NCBI RefSeq assembly: GCF_900111145.1
Contig: NZ_FOIR01000002.1
Span: 682,001 to 746,000, forward strand
DNA: 64,000 bases
From: Roseivirga pacifica
Lineage (GTDB): Bacteria > Bacteroidota > Bacteroidia > Cytophagales > Cyclobacteriaceae
Direction: 5' to 3'
The notes under the pieces are model-generated. The model searched no databases. It was not told the origin of the DNA and worked only from the letters and a program-made list of their open reading frames with translations. The position numbers and the translations under genes were made by a program. Every line of letters begins with the position of its first letter. The stretch's first letter is position 1. This document shows, one piece after another, positions 8,712-18,254 of the stretch.

Positions 8712-10724
8712 TTACCAAATGGTGATGCGATCTTCTTTTGGTAGGTACATCTTGTCGCCTGGTTGAATATCGAAGGCAGAGTAAAACGCATCGGTATTCA
8801 TTAGCGGACCATTTACACGCCAAATCGGTGGCGCATGCGAGTTATTATTGATCCATAGCCTCAGATATTCGTCCTTCATTTTTACACGCCAAATACGCGC
8901 TACTGATAGGAAGAAACGCTGGTCGGGCGTAAAGCCATCAATTTTGACGGTGTCCTGCCCCTGCTTGGTCATTTTAAATGCATCGTAGGCTACGGCTACT
9001 CCGCTTATGTCTGCCGTATTTTCACCCACGGTCATCGCGCCTTTTACATGTACGCTGTCCAGTACGGTAAATGAGCTATACAGATCAATTACCTGCTGAG
9101 TTCTGGCCCTAAACTTCTCAAAGTCCTCTTCCGTCCACCAGTTCTCTACGTTGCCATCCTTATCGAACTGCGCTCCTTGATCGTCAAACGTATGGGTGAT
9201 CTCGTGGCCAATCACCATTCCTATCCCGCCATAATTCAAAGCATCGTCCGCTTCATAATCGAAGTACGGGGGCTGCAGAATACCGGCCGGAAACACAATT
9301 TCGTTACCCGAAGGATTGTTGTAGGCCGTAACCGTAGAAGGCGTGGTAAACCACTCTGTTTTGTCGACCTTATTACCCAGTTTACTCAACTGATCTTGGT
9401 ATCGTGCCTTTGTTGCCGAAACTACATTTTCGAAAAATTTATCTTCCTGAATATTTACATCGCTGTAATCTTCCCATGAATTAGGATAGCCAATTTTCTT
9501 TCTCATGGCGGCTAGCTTTTCTTTCGCTTGCACCTTGGTGCTGTCGCTCATCCATTCCAAGTTGTCAATTCGTTTGGCATATGCCTTTTGGAAATTGTTC
9601 ACCAGCTCCAGCATGCGCTTTTTGGCCGACTCAGGGAAATACTTCTTCACATAAAGTTGGCCCAAAGCTTCACCAAGCAAGTTATCCACCATACTGGCCA
9701 TTACTTCTCCGCGTGTTCTTTGCACCGACTGACCCGAAAGCACTTTAGAAAGCTCAAATTCCGCATCAACAAAAGGTTTGCTCAAGATGTCCGCATAATT
9801 ACTGATGGACTTCGCTTTTAGATAAACCTTCCAGTCGGCTAGCGGAATGGACTTTAGCAACTGGTTCAGCTTTTCGTAGTAAGCCGGTTGGCCAATATCG
9901 ATTGAGTCAGTTTCGGCACCCAAGTTGGCCAGCAAACTAGACCATGCAATGTTGGGCTGCTGCTTGTCCAAATTGGCAACGGCCATTTTATTGTAATTCG
10001 CTCTTACATCGCGCAGCTCTACCCTCGTTCTGTGCGAAGCAGCAATCTGCTTTTCGATATTGTAAACCAATGCCGCATGCTTTTCTGCTTCAGCCGTAGT
10101 TGAGCCAGTCAACTCAAACAAGGTGGCTAAATAGGTTTTATAAGCATCTTGAATCTGCTTGGTCGATTGGTCAGTATTGAAGTAATAATCTCTGGTTGGC
10201 AAACCAACGCCCGTCTGTCGCGCATGGGCAATATTCATGCTGCTGTTCTTATCGTCTGGCCCAATATTAAATCCAATGATAGAGTTGTTATAGGCCTTTG
10301 CTTGCTCGGCTACAAACTGCATTAAAGCTGGCACAGAATTGACACCATCAATACTAGAAAGTATGGGCTGAATAGGCTCATAACCGCGCTGGTTCACGGT
10401 AGCCGTATCCATTCCCGAGGCGTAGAAGTCGCCTACTTTCTGGCCAATGCTACCCACAGGACTATCGGCTTGCGCCACACTATCGAGAATACCTTGCAAG
10501 CGAATGCGCTGCGGATAATTCATAAACATATAAGCACCAACCCCAGCTTGGCTAGGCGGAATTTGCGCGGTGTCGTACCAAATGCTATTGGCATATCGGA
10601 AAAAGTCATCTCCAGGGTCAAGGGATAAATTCACCCCTTCTATCGCTACATGCTTTTCTTCTGGCTGTGTTGAACAAGCCTGAATGGCCAGTACTACAAC
10701 CAAAAGGATTAAAATCTTCTTCAT
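8712..10724 (-). CDS. pepO: M13 family zinc metallopeptidase (neprilysin/PepO type), lipoprotein
   Basis: An oligopeptide-cleaving zinc metallo-endopeptidase, probably anchored in the envelope. The N-terminus is a lipoprotein signal (KKILILLVVVLAIQAC, lipobox Cys at residue 17). The catalytic HEITH is at residues 507-511, with the third zinc ligand E568 in the family motif GENTAD. The substrate-binding element before it (AYNNPSGNEIVFPAGIL) fits the NAxY...N..FPAGIL pattern of M13. The C-terminus ends in W as in neprilysins. Length (670) is normal. Single gene with its own terminator; the facing AsmA-like gene starts 200 bases away on the other strand. All key residues are present. The gene symbol follows the COG name; physiological substrate unknown. 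Confidence 0.93.
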   Translation of the reverse strand: MKKILILLVVVLAIQACSTQPEEKHVAIEGVNLSLDPGDDFFRYANSIWYDTAQIPPSQAGVGAYMFMNYPQRIRLQGILDSVAQADSPVGSIGQKVGDFYASGMDTATVNQRGYEPIQPILSSIDGVNSVPALMQFVAEQAKAYNNSIIGFNIGPDDKNSSMNIAHARQTGVGLPTRDYYFNTDQSTKQIQDAYKTYLATLFELTGSTTAEAEKHAALVYNIEKQIAASHRTRVELRDVRANYNKMAVANLDKQQPNIAWSSLLANLGAETDSIDIGQPAYYEKLNQLLKSIPLADWKVYLKAKSISNYADILSKPFVDAEFELSKVLSGQSVQRTRGEVMASMVDNLLGEALGQLYVKKYFPESAKKRMLELVNNFQKAYAKRIDNLEWMSDSTKVQAKEKLAAMRKKIGYPNSWEDYSDVNIQEDKFFENVVSATKARYQDQLSKLGNKVDKTEWFTTPSTVTAYNNPSGNEIVFPAGILQPPYFDYEADDALNYGGIGMVIGHEITHTFDDQGAQFDKDGNVENWWTEEDFEKFRARTQQVIDLYSSFTVLDSVHVKGAMTVGENTADISGVAVAYDAFKMTKQGQDTVKIDGFTPDQRFFLSVARIWRVKMKDEYLRLWINNNSHAPPIWRVNGPLMNTDAFYSAFDIQPGDKMYLPKEDRITIW

Positions 10725-10925
10725 AAGGTCATTTGATTTAGCTAAAAGTTGAAATGAATATTAAGATAAGCAATTCAGCAACAACAAAAACTTACATTAT
10801 TTAAAGAGAAGTGCTAAGCCGAAAACCCTACAAACACTTTTGCTTTAGCTTGTTAAGCACAACAATGGTACTTACTTTCAGTTTTAGAAACAGTACCGTC
10901 TAAATCTTCTCGAAAACACAAAGCA

Positions 10926-13900
10926 ATGCCAAAGCAGAAACGTATGAAATGGTGGATCAAAACACTCGCTATTGTTGCGGGCATATTCGTGCTCTTTCTA
11001 ACAACGGTATTGGGCATTGCCTATAATCAGCAAGACAGGCTTATTCAAAAAGCACTAAGCCAGCTGAATGAAGATTTCCCCGGCAGGTTTACCATAAGAG
11101 ACTCTCACATCTCCCCTTTTGCAAACTTTCCTTATGTATCGATTGACTTAGAAGATATTGAGATTTTCGAATCTAAAGCAGACAGCAGCCAAGCCCTTGT
11201 GCATGTGCAAGACACCTACATTGGCTTCGACCTGATCTCCATAATCAAGGGCACTTATCAGATCAAAAAGGTAAAACTAAGTGATGGTTTCGTAAAGCTG
11301 ATTCAGCATACAGATGGGAGCTTCAATGTGGTGAACGCATTGGTCGTACCGAGTGAAGAAGAAGCGCCTGATGCAAGTTCTGAGGCTTTGCACTTAAGTC
11401 TCGATGCTTTTGAACTGGTGAATATTGACGTGCTGAAAATCAATGAGGCCAACAACTTGCTTGCCGAGGTTTTTATTGAAAACATTAAGTCCAGTGTCTC
11501 TACTTCCGATAAGCATATAAAAGCGCAATTGGATAGCAAAATGCTTTTCAACCTGATACTGGATGGTGATACTTCTTTTCTGCACGACAAACACCTTTCG
11601 CTTAGCACAGGCATAGATTATGACCTGACTACTGGCTTACTCGATATGGACCCTTCCAAACTGATGATTGAGCAAGCCGAGTTTTTAATGGATGGAACCA
11701 TTGATATGACACACGACATGGATTTGGATCTTCAATTCAGTGGTCAAAAACCTAATTTCGATATGTTTTTGGCTTTTGTTCCTGAGGAGTACGATCCACT
11801 CCTAAGAAGATACGAAAACGGTGGCTCGGTTTATTTCGATGCGATAATTAAAGGCCCTTCTGCCAATGGCGCTATTCCACATGTTGAGATTGATTTTGGT
11901 TGTGCCGAAGCCTTTGTTGAAAACGTGAATGTTTCCAAAGGCGTAGATGAGCTTTTCTTTAAAGGACATTTTACCACGGGCGAAAAAAACACTCCCGAAA
12001 CCATGTCAGTGGTAATAGAAGACTTTCGCGCCCGGCCAGAAGAAGGCTCATTTACAGGAAATGTGCGTATTCAAAACTTCGAATCGCCCGACATTGAAAT
12101 GCAATTGAGATCCGAATTCAACCTAGACTTCCTCATTGACTTCTTTGAGATACCGAACATTGAAGATGCTAGCGGAAAGATCGTTCTGGATATGAACTTC
12201 CATGACATTGTGGACTTGGACAACCCGGCAAAAGCCATAGAAAAGCTGAATGAAAGTTACTACACCGAGTTTAAGGTGGAAGATCTGAATTTTAAGAGTA
12301 AGGACTTACCGCTGCCCATGCGAGATATCAATATTCACGCATCTATGGACGGCCATTTGGCTTTAGTAGATCAGTTTAAGTTTAAAACCGGTAATTCGGA
12401 TCTTTCCTTAGTTGCCAGCGTTTCTGACCTCCCAGCCATTTTACATCACACAGCCACACCTGTGGAAGTAGATTTAGACATCCGTTCTAAGGTATTGGAC
12501 ATACAAGAATTGACAAAAACCCCTGAAGATACGGTTGGGTTTGATGAAAGAATTGAGAATCTATCCATGAGCTTTAAATTTAACAGCTCAGCAAGAGCGT
12601 TTACAGAATCGCCAAACCTACCTCTGGGCGAATTCTTTATAAAAGAGTTAAACGCACAACTTACCCACTACCCTCACCGATTGCATGACTTTAATGCCGA
12701 CATCATAATCGATTCTACTGATTTTAAGGTGATCGATTTTACGGGTATGTTGGACCAAAGCGACTTTCACTTTAATGGAAGCTTAAAGCACTACGACCTC
12801 TGGTTTGATGAAAACCCAAATGGTGATACAGAAATTGACTTCAACCTCACTTCGAACCAAATTGAATTAGATGATATCTTCTCTTATGGCGGGGCAAATT
12901 ATGTTCCGGAAGACTATAGACATGAAGTACTGAAAGACGTCAAAATTCATGGGCTTACGGCCATGCATTTCAAAGGTGATCAGCTAACAACTGACCTTGC
13001 CATTGATAAAATTGAAGCATTTGCTCAATCACACAATGTGCGTTTGGAGCAATTCAGTGGAAACATTTATTTGGATAGCGCCAACCTGAAAATAGACAAC
13101 CTTGGTGGCAAACTAGGCAACACAGAACTTAAAGCAGACTTGCTCTATCACTTAGATTCAAATGACGCTCCGGGGCCTCATATATTCACGCTGCGAAGCC
13201 CAAGACTAGACTTCGATCAGTTGTTCTCCTATGCACCACCTGCCGAAACAACTGACAGCACCTCAGTAGATCATGAAGACGGTTTCAACCTCTTCGACCT
13301 ACCTTTTTCCAATTTGGAGTTCGATTTGGTTGTGGAGCACCTGAACTACCATCGCTACCTGATCGATGACTTTGCGCTTAAAGGCCGCATGCAAGAGAAC
13401 CACTACATTTACATTGACACCATGGCGCTGAAAGCAGCAGGAGGTTCAATGGCGCTAAATGGCTACTTTAACGGTTCAGACCCCGATCAAATCTACTTCA
13501 GCCCGAACATGAAACTGGAAAATGTAGACTTGGATAAACTGCTGTTTAAGTTTGACAACTTCGGCCAAGACCAACTGATCTCCGATAATCTGCACGGGCA
13601 ATTAAGCGGTACTTTAACGGGTAGAATACACATGCACCCCGACTTGGTACCCGCCACAGATGTTTCTGAATTAGACATGAACATAGAGGTGGTAAACGGC
13701 AGCTTGGTTGAATTCTCAGCCTTTGAAGCGCTCTCAGACTACTTTACCGACAAGAACCTTAAGCTGGTAAGGTTTGATACATTGAAAAATAATCTAACAC
13801 TCAAAAACGGTAGCCTTATCATTCCGAACATGAACCTAAATACCACATTGGGGTATTTTGAGATTGCCGGAGAACAAGGCCTTGACTCGAGCATTGATTA

Positions 13901-14102
13901 CACCATGCGAATTCCGCTAAAGGTGATTACTAAAGCGGGCGTACAAAAACTCTTTGGCAACAAAAACCGAGACAACTCCGACCAGGTAGACGAAATTCAA
14001 TATAGGGACGAGTCGAAGCGAACAACCTTTATAAGCCTAACCGTAAAAGGCACTCCCGATGCTTATAGTATTTCCTTGGGCAAAAAAGAGCGGGGGAATT
14101 GA
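10926..14102 (+). CDS. AsmA-like (TamB/YhdP-related) envelope protein
   Basis: A 1058-residue protein with one N-terminal membrane anchor (residues ~9-30, WWIKTLAIVAGIFVLFLTTV) and a long beta-rich periplasmic part made of repeated DxxxDLDI-type strands. Its last ~200 residues (LNMNLEVVNGSL..FSAFEALSDYF..LKNNLTLKNGSLIIPNMN) match the AsmA C-terminal domain. Members of this superfamily bridge the two membranes and are linked to outer-membrane lipid transport and assembly; the specific cargo cannot be read here. The gene is monocistronic, converging on the permease gene, with a hairpin between them. Start chosen at the ATG giving MPKQKRMKWW ahead of the anchor. Confidence 0.85.
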   Translation: MPKQKRMKWWIKTLAIVAGIFVLFLTTVLGIAYNQQDRLIQKALSQLNEDFPGRFTIRDSHISPFANFPYVSIDLEDIEIFESKADSSQALVHVQDTYIGFDLISIIKGTYQIKKVKLSDGFVKLIQHTDGSFNVVNALVVPSEEEAPDASSEALHLSLDAFELVNIDVLKINEANNLLAEVFIENIKSSVSTSDKHIKAQLDSKMLFNLILDGDTSFLHDKHLSLSTGIDYDLTTGLLDMDPSKLMIEQAEFLMDGTIDMTHDMDLDLQFSGQKPNFDMFLAFVPEEYDPLLRRYENGGSVYFDAIIKGPSANGAIPHVEIDFGCAEAFVENVNVSKGVDELFFKGHFTTGEKNTPETMSVVIEDFRARPEEGSFTGNVRIQNFESPDIEMQLRSEFNLDFLIDFFEIPNIEDASGKIVLDMNFHDIVDLDNPAKAIEKLNESYYTEFKVEDLNFKSKDLPLPMRDINIHASMDGHLALVDQFKFKTGNSDLSLVASVSDLPAILHHTATPVEVDLDIRSKVLDIQELTKTPEDTVGFDERIENLSMSFKFNSSARAFTESPNLPLGEFFIKELNAQLTHYPHRLHDFNADIIIDSTDFKVIDFTGMLDQSDFHFNGSLKHYDLWFDENPNGDTEIDFNLTSNQIELDDIFSYGGANYVPEDYRHEVLKDVKIHGLTAMHFKGDQLTTDLAIDKIEAFAQSHNVRLEQFSGNIYLDSANLKIDNLGGKLGNTELKADLLYHLDSNDAPGPHIFTLRSPRLDFDQLFSYAPPAETTDSTSVDHEDGFNLFDLPFSNLEFDLVVEHLNYHRYLIDDFALKGRMQENHYIYIDTMALKAAGGSMALNGYFNGSDPDQIYFSPNMKLENVDLDKLLFKFDNFGQDQLISDNLHGQLSGTLTGRIHMHPDLVPATDVSELDMNIEVVNGSLVEFSAFEALSDYFTDKNLKLVRFDTLKNNLTLKNGSLIIPNMNLNTTLGYFEIAGEQGLDSSIDYTMRIPLKVITKAGVQKLFGNKNRDNSDQVDEIQYRDESKRTTFISLTVKGTPDAYSISLGKKERGN

Positions 14103-14116
14103 CATTGAGTATGACC

Positions 14117-14150
14117 AAAAGAAAAGGCAGACCATTCGATCTGCCCTTTC
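14117..14150 (-). terminator. Hairpin between converging genes
   Basis: GGCAGA at 14126-14131 pairs with TCTGCC at 14140-14145, with extra A/T pairs outside. Read on the minus strand it is followed by TTTTCTTTT, so it best serves as terminator of the FtsX permease gene; on the plus strand the T tract is weak. Confidence 0.6.
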
Positions 14151-14166
14151 ACTTAGCCACATAAGA

Positions 14167-16803
14167 CTACTCGTCTTTCAATATTTTTGTAGGGTTTGAC
14201 ATGGCAGCCCCAATAGTTTTGAAGCTCATAGTTAAAAGTGAAACAGCAAGCGTAATTGAAGCTGCAAAACCGAACACCTGCCAACCAATTGAGGTTTGAT
14301 ACGCAAATGAAGCTAGCCAAGTGGACATGATCCAGTAAGCCACAGGAATGGCCAAAAGTAGAGCAATACAGTAAAGCTTAATAAAATCGAAAGAAAGGGT
14401 GGTGACTATACGTTGTACAGAAGCACCCAATACCTTTCTAATACCAATTTCTTTTGCACGCTGGTTAGTCGTGTAAATAGTTAGCCCAAACAAGCCAAGG
14501 CAAGCTACAAAAACAGCGAGTATTGAGAACGAGTAGAAAATAATTCCAAAGCGTTCATCTGCTTCGTATTGATTGTCAAAGCTCATATCATTAAAGTAAG
14601 TGTTGAATGGATAAGACGGAACCGCTTCCTTCCATATGGCTTCCAACTCACCTAAAGTACTTCCCAAATCCGTTGATTTAAGCTTAACCGAAAATTTTTC
14701 AGTAGACCACCAAATTGAGTACCTCAATGCCAAAGGTTCAACCTCGCTATGTAAAGAAACATAGTTAAAGTCTTCAACCACTCCAATTACTTTACCCTCT
14801 CTTCCCCATTGGCTAAAATTCTTGCCAACAATATCTTCCGGATTGCTATAGCCATAGAGTTTGGCAGTAGCTTCGTTTACGAGTAAGGCTTTTGTTGTAT
14901 CGGTAGGAAAGCTCTTCGAAAAGTTCCTACCAGCAACCATGTGCATATCGTAGGTAGGTATAAAGTCTTCATCTATCTCATAAATAGCAGGGCTTTTAGC
15001 TAACATTTCGCCATTTGGCGTTTCTATGGTAGTTCCAGCATTAGGAAAAAAATCTCCTGGAGTTGCCCTGGAAACAGAAACTGACTCAACAGCACTGTGC
15101 TTAAGCAATTCGGCCTTAATAAAATCAATATTTCTCTTCACCTTATAATCGCCTCCATAATCGATAACCAAAATTTGCTCAGACTCAAAACCTTTATCAT
15201 AATCTCTTATGTAGTTGAGCTGCTGATAAACGATGGCTGTTCCGGCTAAAAGCATAATGGACAACGCAAATTGAAGCACCACAAGCGTCTTTCTAAGCCA
15301 AATGCCTTTTGAAGAATTTTTAAAAGAGCCTCTAAGCACTTGAAGAGGCCTATAATTAGAGAGAATAAACGCAGGGTAAAGCCCCGCAAGCACGCCCAAT
15401 AATAACACAAGAAGCAACCCAATTAACAAGCTAACAGGTGAAAATAACCAATCTACTGAAAGTTGTTTCCCTATAAACAATTCGAGGTAACCGTGCCCCA
15501 AAGAGACCATTAGAACAGCCACTAAAGCCGCGAAGAAAGTTATGAGTACCGATTCGATTAAAAACTGAGATATTAATGGGCTTCTGCGCGAACCTAATGT
15601 CTTCCTTACTGCCACCTCTTTGGCGCGATCGATTGAGCGTGCTGTAGAAATATTAACGAAGTTAATGCACGCGATAAGAAGGATAAACACTGCCACAGAA
15701 ATGAATAGATAGATATTATTCTTGCTCCCAACTGGTCCTGGCTGACGTCCCGCATCTGAGTTTAGATAGGCATCTTTTAAAGCTTCAAATTGAAAGGTAT
15801 AGCCATATTCAGTATCATAATACTTGGTAAGAAAATCTGGAATCTGCTCACCTAAATCATGAATATTGGCTTGCTCATTTAGGGTGAAATAAGTGTAAAA
15901 GTCTACGTAGCCCCATGCATCGAAAATCTCAGGTCTATAGCCCTTAAACGTTGACATGGATATTATTGCATCGACCTGAAAGTGTGAATTGGCAGGTATT
16001 TCAAACACGCCCGTTACTTCAAACAGTTCATCTCCATCCATTAGTAATGATTCCCCAATCGGGTTTTCGTTACCAAAGTATTTCTCCGCAAGTTTCTTCG
16101 TTAGAATAATGGTAGAAGGCCTCACTAAGGCCGTTTCAGCATCTCCAGCAAGCCAATCCCAAGAGAACACTTTGTAGAAAGTGGAATCACCGAAAACTAC
16201 ATCCTTTTCCTGATAGCGGTTTCCTTTGTATTCAACCAACCAATTGAATTGGCTAGTAAAACGGAATACGCTTTCTATCTGAGGATAATATTCTTGAAGT
16301 GCTGGCGCTATTGGAGCATTTCCCCATACCTGATATTCAGAAGTGGGTAATATTTCATTCTTTAGATCAGATCCTCTTCCACCAAAGTGTTGAATCACTC
16401 GGTAGGTTCGGTCGTAATTGGCATTGAAAGTATCATAAGAGAGTTCATTCTTAACATAGATAAGAATGAGCAGGCAGCTAGCCAGGCCCACACTTAGACC
16501 TGTGACATTGAGAATTGAGAATACCTTGTTTCTCAATATGCTGCGCATACCAATTTTAATGTTGTTTTTAATCATACCGTAATTATTGAGTTTTTGAGTT
16601 CCTTCTAAGCTTCGGACTATACCGGGTCTAATAAACCTCAGTATGGTCCATATGTATTTCCACCTCGCTATTAACTGACCTTTTGATTCTACTTCGGTGT
16701 AGAATGCTTCTTCCAAGTCGCCCAGAATACTCTCCTGTAATGGCGCCTTACAATACCATTTGAAAAACTTGGTAAATAAGCGAGGTGGCCTTACTTCAGA
16801 CAT
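14167..16803 (-). CDS. FtsX-like ABC transporter permease with N-terminal prefix domain
   Basis: An 878-residue MacB/FtsX-type permease. Residues ~5-45 (PPRLFTKFFKWYC..LQESILGDLEEAFY) are the permease prefix domain seen in Bacteroidota and Acidobacteria permeases that are encoded with a PadR regulator. The first membrane segment is near residue 95 (NVTGLSVGLASCLLILIYV), followed by a large extracytoplasmic MacB-like domain, an FtsX block with three helices near 370-485, a second MacB-like domain (~510-740) and a final FtsX block (~755-870). No ATPase is encoded next to it; it would have to use one from elsewhere, as others of this class do. It overlaps the padR gene upstream by 8 bases, so the two are co-translated and probably under PadR control. 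Substrate unknown; efflux of drugs or peptides is the common guess. Confidence 0.9.
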   Translation of the reverse strand: MSEVRPPRLFTKFFKWYCKAPLQESILGDLEEAFYTEVESKGQLIARWKYIWTILRFIRPGIVRSLEGTQKLNNYGMIKNNIKIGMRSILRNKVFSILNVTGLSVGLASCLLILIYVKNELSYDTFNANYDRTYRVIQHFGGRGSDLKNEILPTSEYQVWGNAPIAPALQEYYPQIESVFRFTSQFNWLVEYKGNRYQEKDVVFGDSTFYKVFSWDWLAGDAETALVRPSTIILTKKLAEKYFGNENPIGESLLMDGDELFEVTGVFEIPANSHFQVDAIISMSTFKGYRPEIFDAWGYVDFYTYFTLNEQANIHDLGEQIPDFLTKYYDTEYGYTFQFEALKDAYLNSDAGRQPGPVGSKNNIYLFISVAVFILLIACINFVNISTARSIDRAKEVAVRKTLGSRRSPLISQFLIESVLITFFAALVAVLMVSLGHGYLELFIGKQLSVDWLFSPVSLLIGLLLVLLLGVLAGLYPAFILSNYRPLQVLRGSFKNSSKGIWLRKTLVVLQFALSIMLLAGTAIVYQQLNYIRDYDKGFESEQILVIDYGGDYKVKRNIDFIKAELLKHSAVESVSVSRATPGDFFPNAGTTIETPNGEMLAKSPAIYEIDEDFIPTYDMHMVAGRNFSKSFPTDTTKALLVNEATAKLYGYSNPEDIVGKNFSQWGREGKVIGVVEDFNYVSLHSEVEPLALRYSIWWSTEKFSVKLKSTDLGSTLGELEAIWKEAVPSYPFNTYFNDMSFDNQYEADERFGIIFYSFSILAVFVACLGLFGLTIYTTNQRAKEIGIRKVLGASVQRIVTTLSFDFIKLYCIALLLAIPVAYWIMSTWLASFAYQTSIGWQVFGFAASITLAVSLLTMSFKTIGAAMSNPTKILKDE

Positions 16804-17131
16804 GGTTGAATTTCAACTGAGGCGTAAGCTTCCATAGTTTGCTTCTGGCGTCCTTCATCTCTTGCAGCATGGCTTTGCCTGCATTGGTTATTTTAAAGTA
16901 GCGCTTCTTCCTCCCCCCTCGCACCTTTGTGGCACCACCAAAGTGAGACTCCAGATACCCTTTGTCCTCCAACCTGTAAAGTGTAATATGCACCGAGCTC
17001 AGGTTGACCTCCCTGTCTTGGTGCTCCTTAATTCCATTTACAATTGTGTTACCGTAAGCATCATCATCAAGAATCAAAACCATAGTAAGAATCAACTCTT
17101 CGAATTCGCCTAAAAAAGATGTACGACTCAT
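16796..17131 (-). CDS. PadR family transcriptional regulator
   Basis: A 111-residue winged-helix regulator. The start (GEFEELILTMVLILDDDAYGNTIV) and the wing (LYRLEDKGYLESHFG...RKKRYFKITNAGKAML) follow the PadR pattern closely. PadR proteins are repressors that bind small molecules or respond to envelope stress. Its 3' end overlaps the permease gene by 8 bases, so it most likely controls its own operon. Two copies of a palindromic site lie 10 and 45 bases upstream of its start codon. Confident on family and operon; inducer unknown. Confidence 0.93.
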   Translation of the reverse strand: MSRTSFLGEFEELILTMVLILDDDAYGNTIVNGIKEHQDREVNLSSVHITLYRLEDKGYLESHFGGATKVRGGRKKRYFKITNAGKAMLQEMKDARSKLWKLTPQLKFNHV

Positions 17132-17140
17132 TATTATTGA

Positions 17141-17190
17141 ATTTGTAAAACAAATATATACTTAATTTCTATATAAATTGTAAAACAAAT
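17141..17190 (-). promoter_or_regulatory. Two palindromic sites, probable PadR operator overlapping the promoter
   Basis: The 15-mer ATTTGTAAAACAAAT (17141-17155) and its near copy AATTGTAAAACAAAT (17176-17190) are each palindromic around a central TAA, with centres 35 bases apart. On the minus strand the first copy contains TATATTTG, a match to the Bacteroidota -7 element TAnnTTTG, so binding would block the promoter of padR-permease. This is seen directly; that PadR is the binder is inference from position and symmetry. Confidence 0.6.
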
Positions 17191-17267
17191 TAAACCACAA
17201 TACAGATATCAAAATCAAACAAATGATTTTCAATTACTTACACCTCAAAAAACTCAATCAAGAGAAA

Positions 17268-18254
17268 TTATCTGGTAAAAATATGATGTTGGGTAGCGGT
17301 AAAGTAGTCTCTAAAAATTTGGTTAAGTGCGCTATCCTCCCGACTGGCGTTAATGCCTAAATAAGGATGTAGCCCAAGGATTGCAGCAGACAACTGTTTT
17401 ACCGATGCGGCAGCAATGTTGTGTACCGTACCAATGTACTCTTCAGAAAAGGTTGCATTGCGTTTGGTGCCACTTTCTATTTCTTCTGCATATGCGTACA
17501 ACCTTTTACTTGCCGCAGCAATAGCTTGCCTTAACTCCCCTAATCGCTTTATTTCCTTTGGCTGAGCCTCAGCTAAATAATGCTCGGCCATACCAATGTA
17601 GTTTACCCAAAGGGTAAGGTCGGCAAACAGTGAAAAGTGCACCTTAAAAACATCTTGTGGCAGGTAAAACTCATTATAAACAAAACTATAATCCTTGCCC
17701 ACCTCCACATTGTTTACCTCAAAAGAATGCGTGGCCGAGGCCTTCAAGCCCATGGTGTTCCAGTCTTCTATAATGGTTACCTTACTGGCCGGAATTACGA
17801 AAGACAAGAATTTAGGCGTTCCATCTTTATTGGTTTGCTCCTTTCCGTTTTCCACTATTTTGGCATTGAGCGTAAAGTGCGTAAGGTATGGTGCACCTGT
17901 GGCATAGCGCCAGGTTCCATTCAGTCTGTAGCCATCTCCCTCTTTTTCGGCTGTACCAAGCATACCACCGCTACCGCCCAATATCGCAGGCTGGGCAAAC
18001 ACCTTTTTAGCCATTTCGGGCTGTAGGTTGCCTATAAAGTAATTGGCGCCACTGCACAAGGTAACTGTCCAGCCGAGGCTGCCATCAGTACTTGCTAGTG
18101 ACTGCAAGGTTTTTAGGCCTTCAGTAAGTGGTAGCTCCAAACCACCAAAAGCTTTGGGCACCCAAATATTCCACAGGTTTTTCTCAGCAATGTAGTCCAG
18201 TACTTCTTTGCGAAAAACGGGTGCATCGGCACACCATTGCTTAAGCTGCTGCAT
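17268..18254 (-). CDS. Acyl-CoA dehydrogenase-fold flavoprotein (group D monooxygenase-like) in a TPP-controlled operon
   Basis: A 328-residue protein of the acyl-CoA dehydrogenase superfamily. The pattern WVPKAFGGLELPLTE, TDGSLGWTV, then GDGYRLNGTWRYATGAP near residue 105-120 is closer to flavin-dependent hydroxylases (HsaA/DszC type) than to true fatty acid dehydrogenases, and the protein is shorter than both (about 390). The start codon overlaps the end of pnuT by 14 bases, so it is translated with the thiamine transporter and sits under the same TPP riboswitch. That context suggests a reaction on thiamine, a thiamine breakdown product or a precursor. No direct evidence for a substrate. 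The catalytic Glu of dehydrogenases was not identified with certainty. Confidence 0.75.
   Translation of the reverse strand: MQQLKQWCADAPVFRKEVLDYIAEKNLWNIWVPKAFGGLELPLTEGLKTLQSLASTDGSLGWTVTLCSGANYFIGNLQPEMAKKVFAQPAILGGSGGMLGTAEKEGDGYRLNGTWRYATGAPYLTHFTLNAKIVENGKEQTNKDGTPKFLSFVIPASKVTIIEDWNTMGLKASATHSFEVNNVEVGKDYSFVYNEFYLPQDVFKVHFSLFADLTLWVNYIGMAEHYLAEAQPKEIKRLGELRQAIAAASKRLYAYAEEIESGTKRNATFSEEYIGTVHNIAAASVKQLSAAILGLHPYLGINASREDSALNQIFRDYFTATQHHIFTR

Noticed and set aside
9177-9821. Antisense frames inside the M13 peptidase
   Set aside because: The peptidase frame has all motifs; the antisense frames have no recognisable domain and are a by-product.
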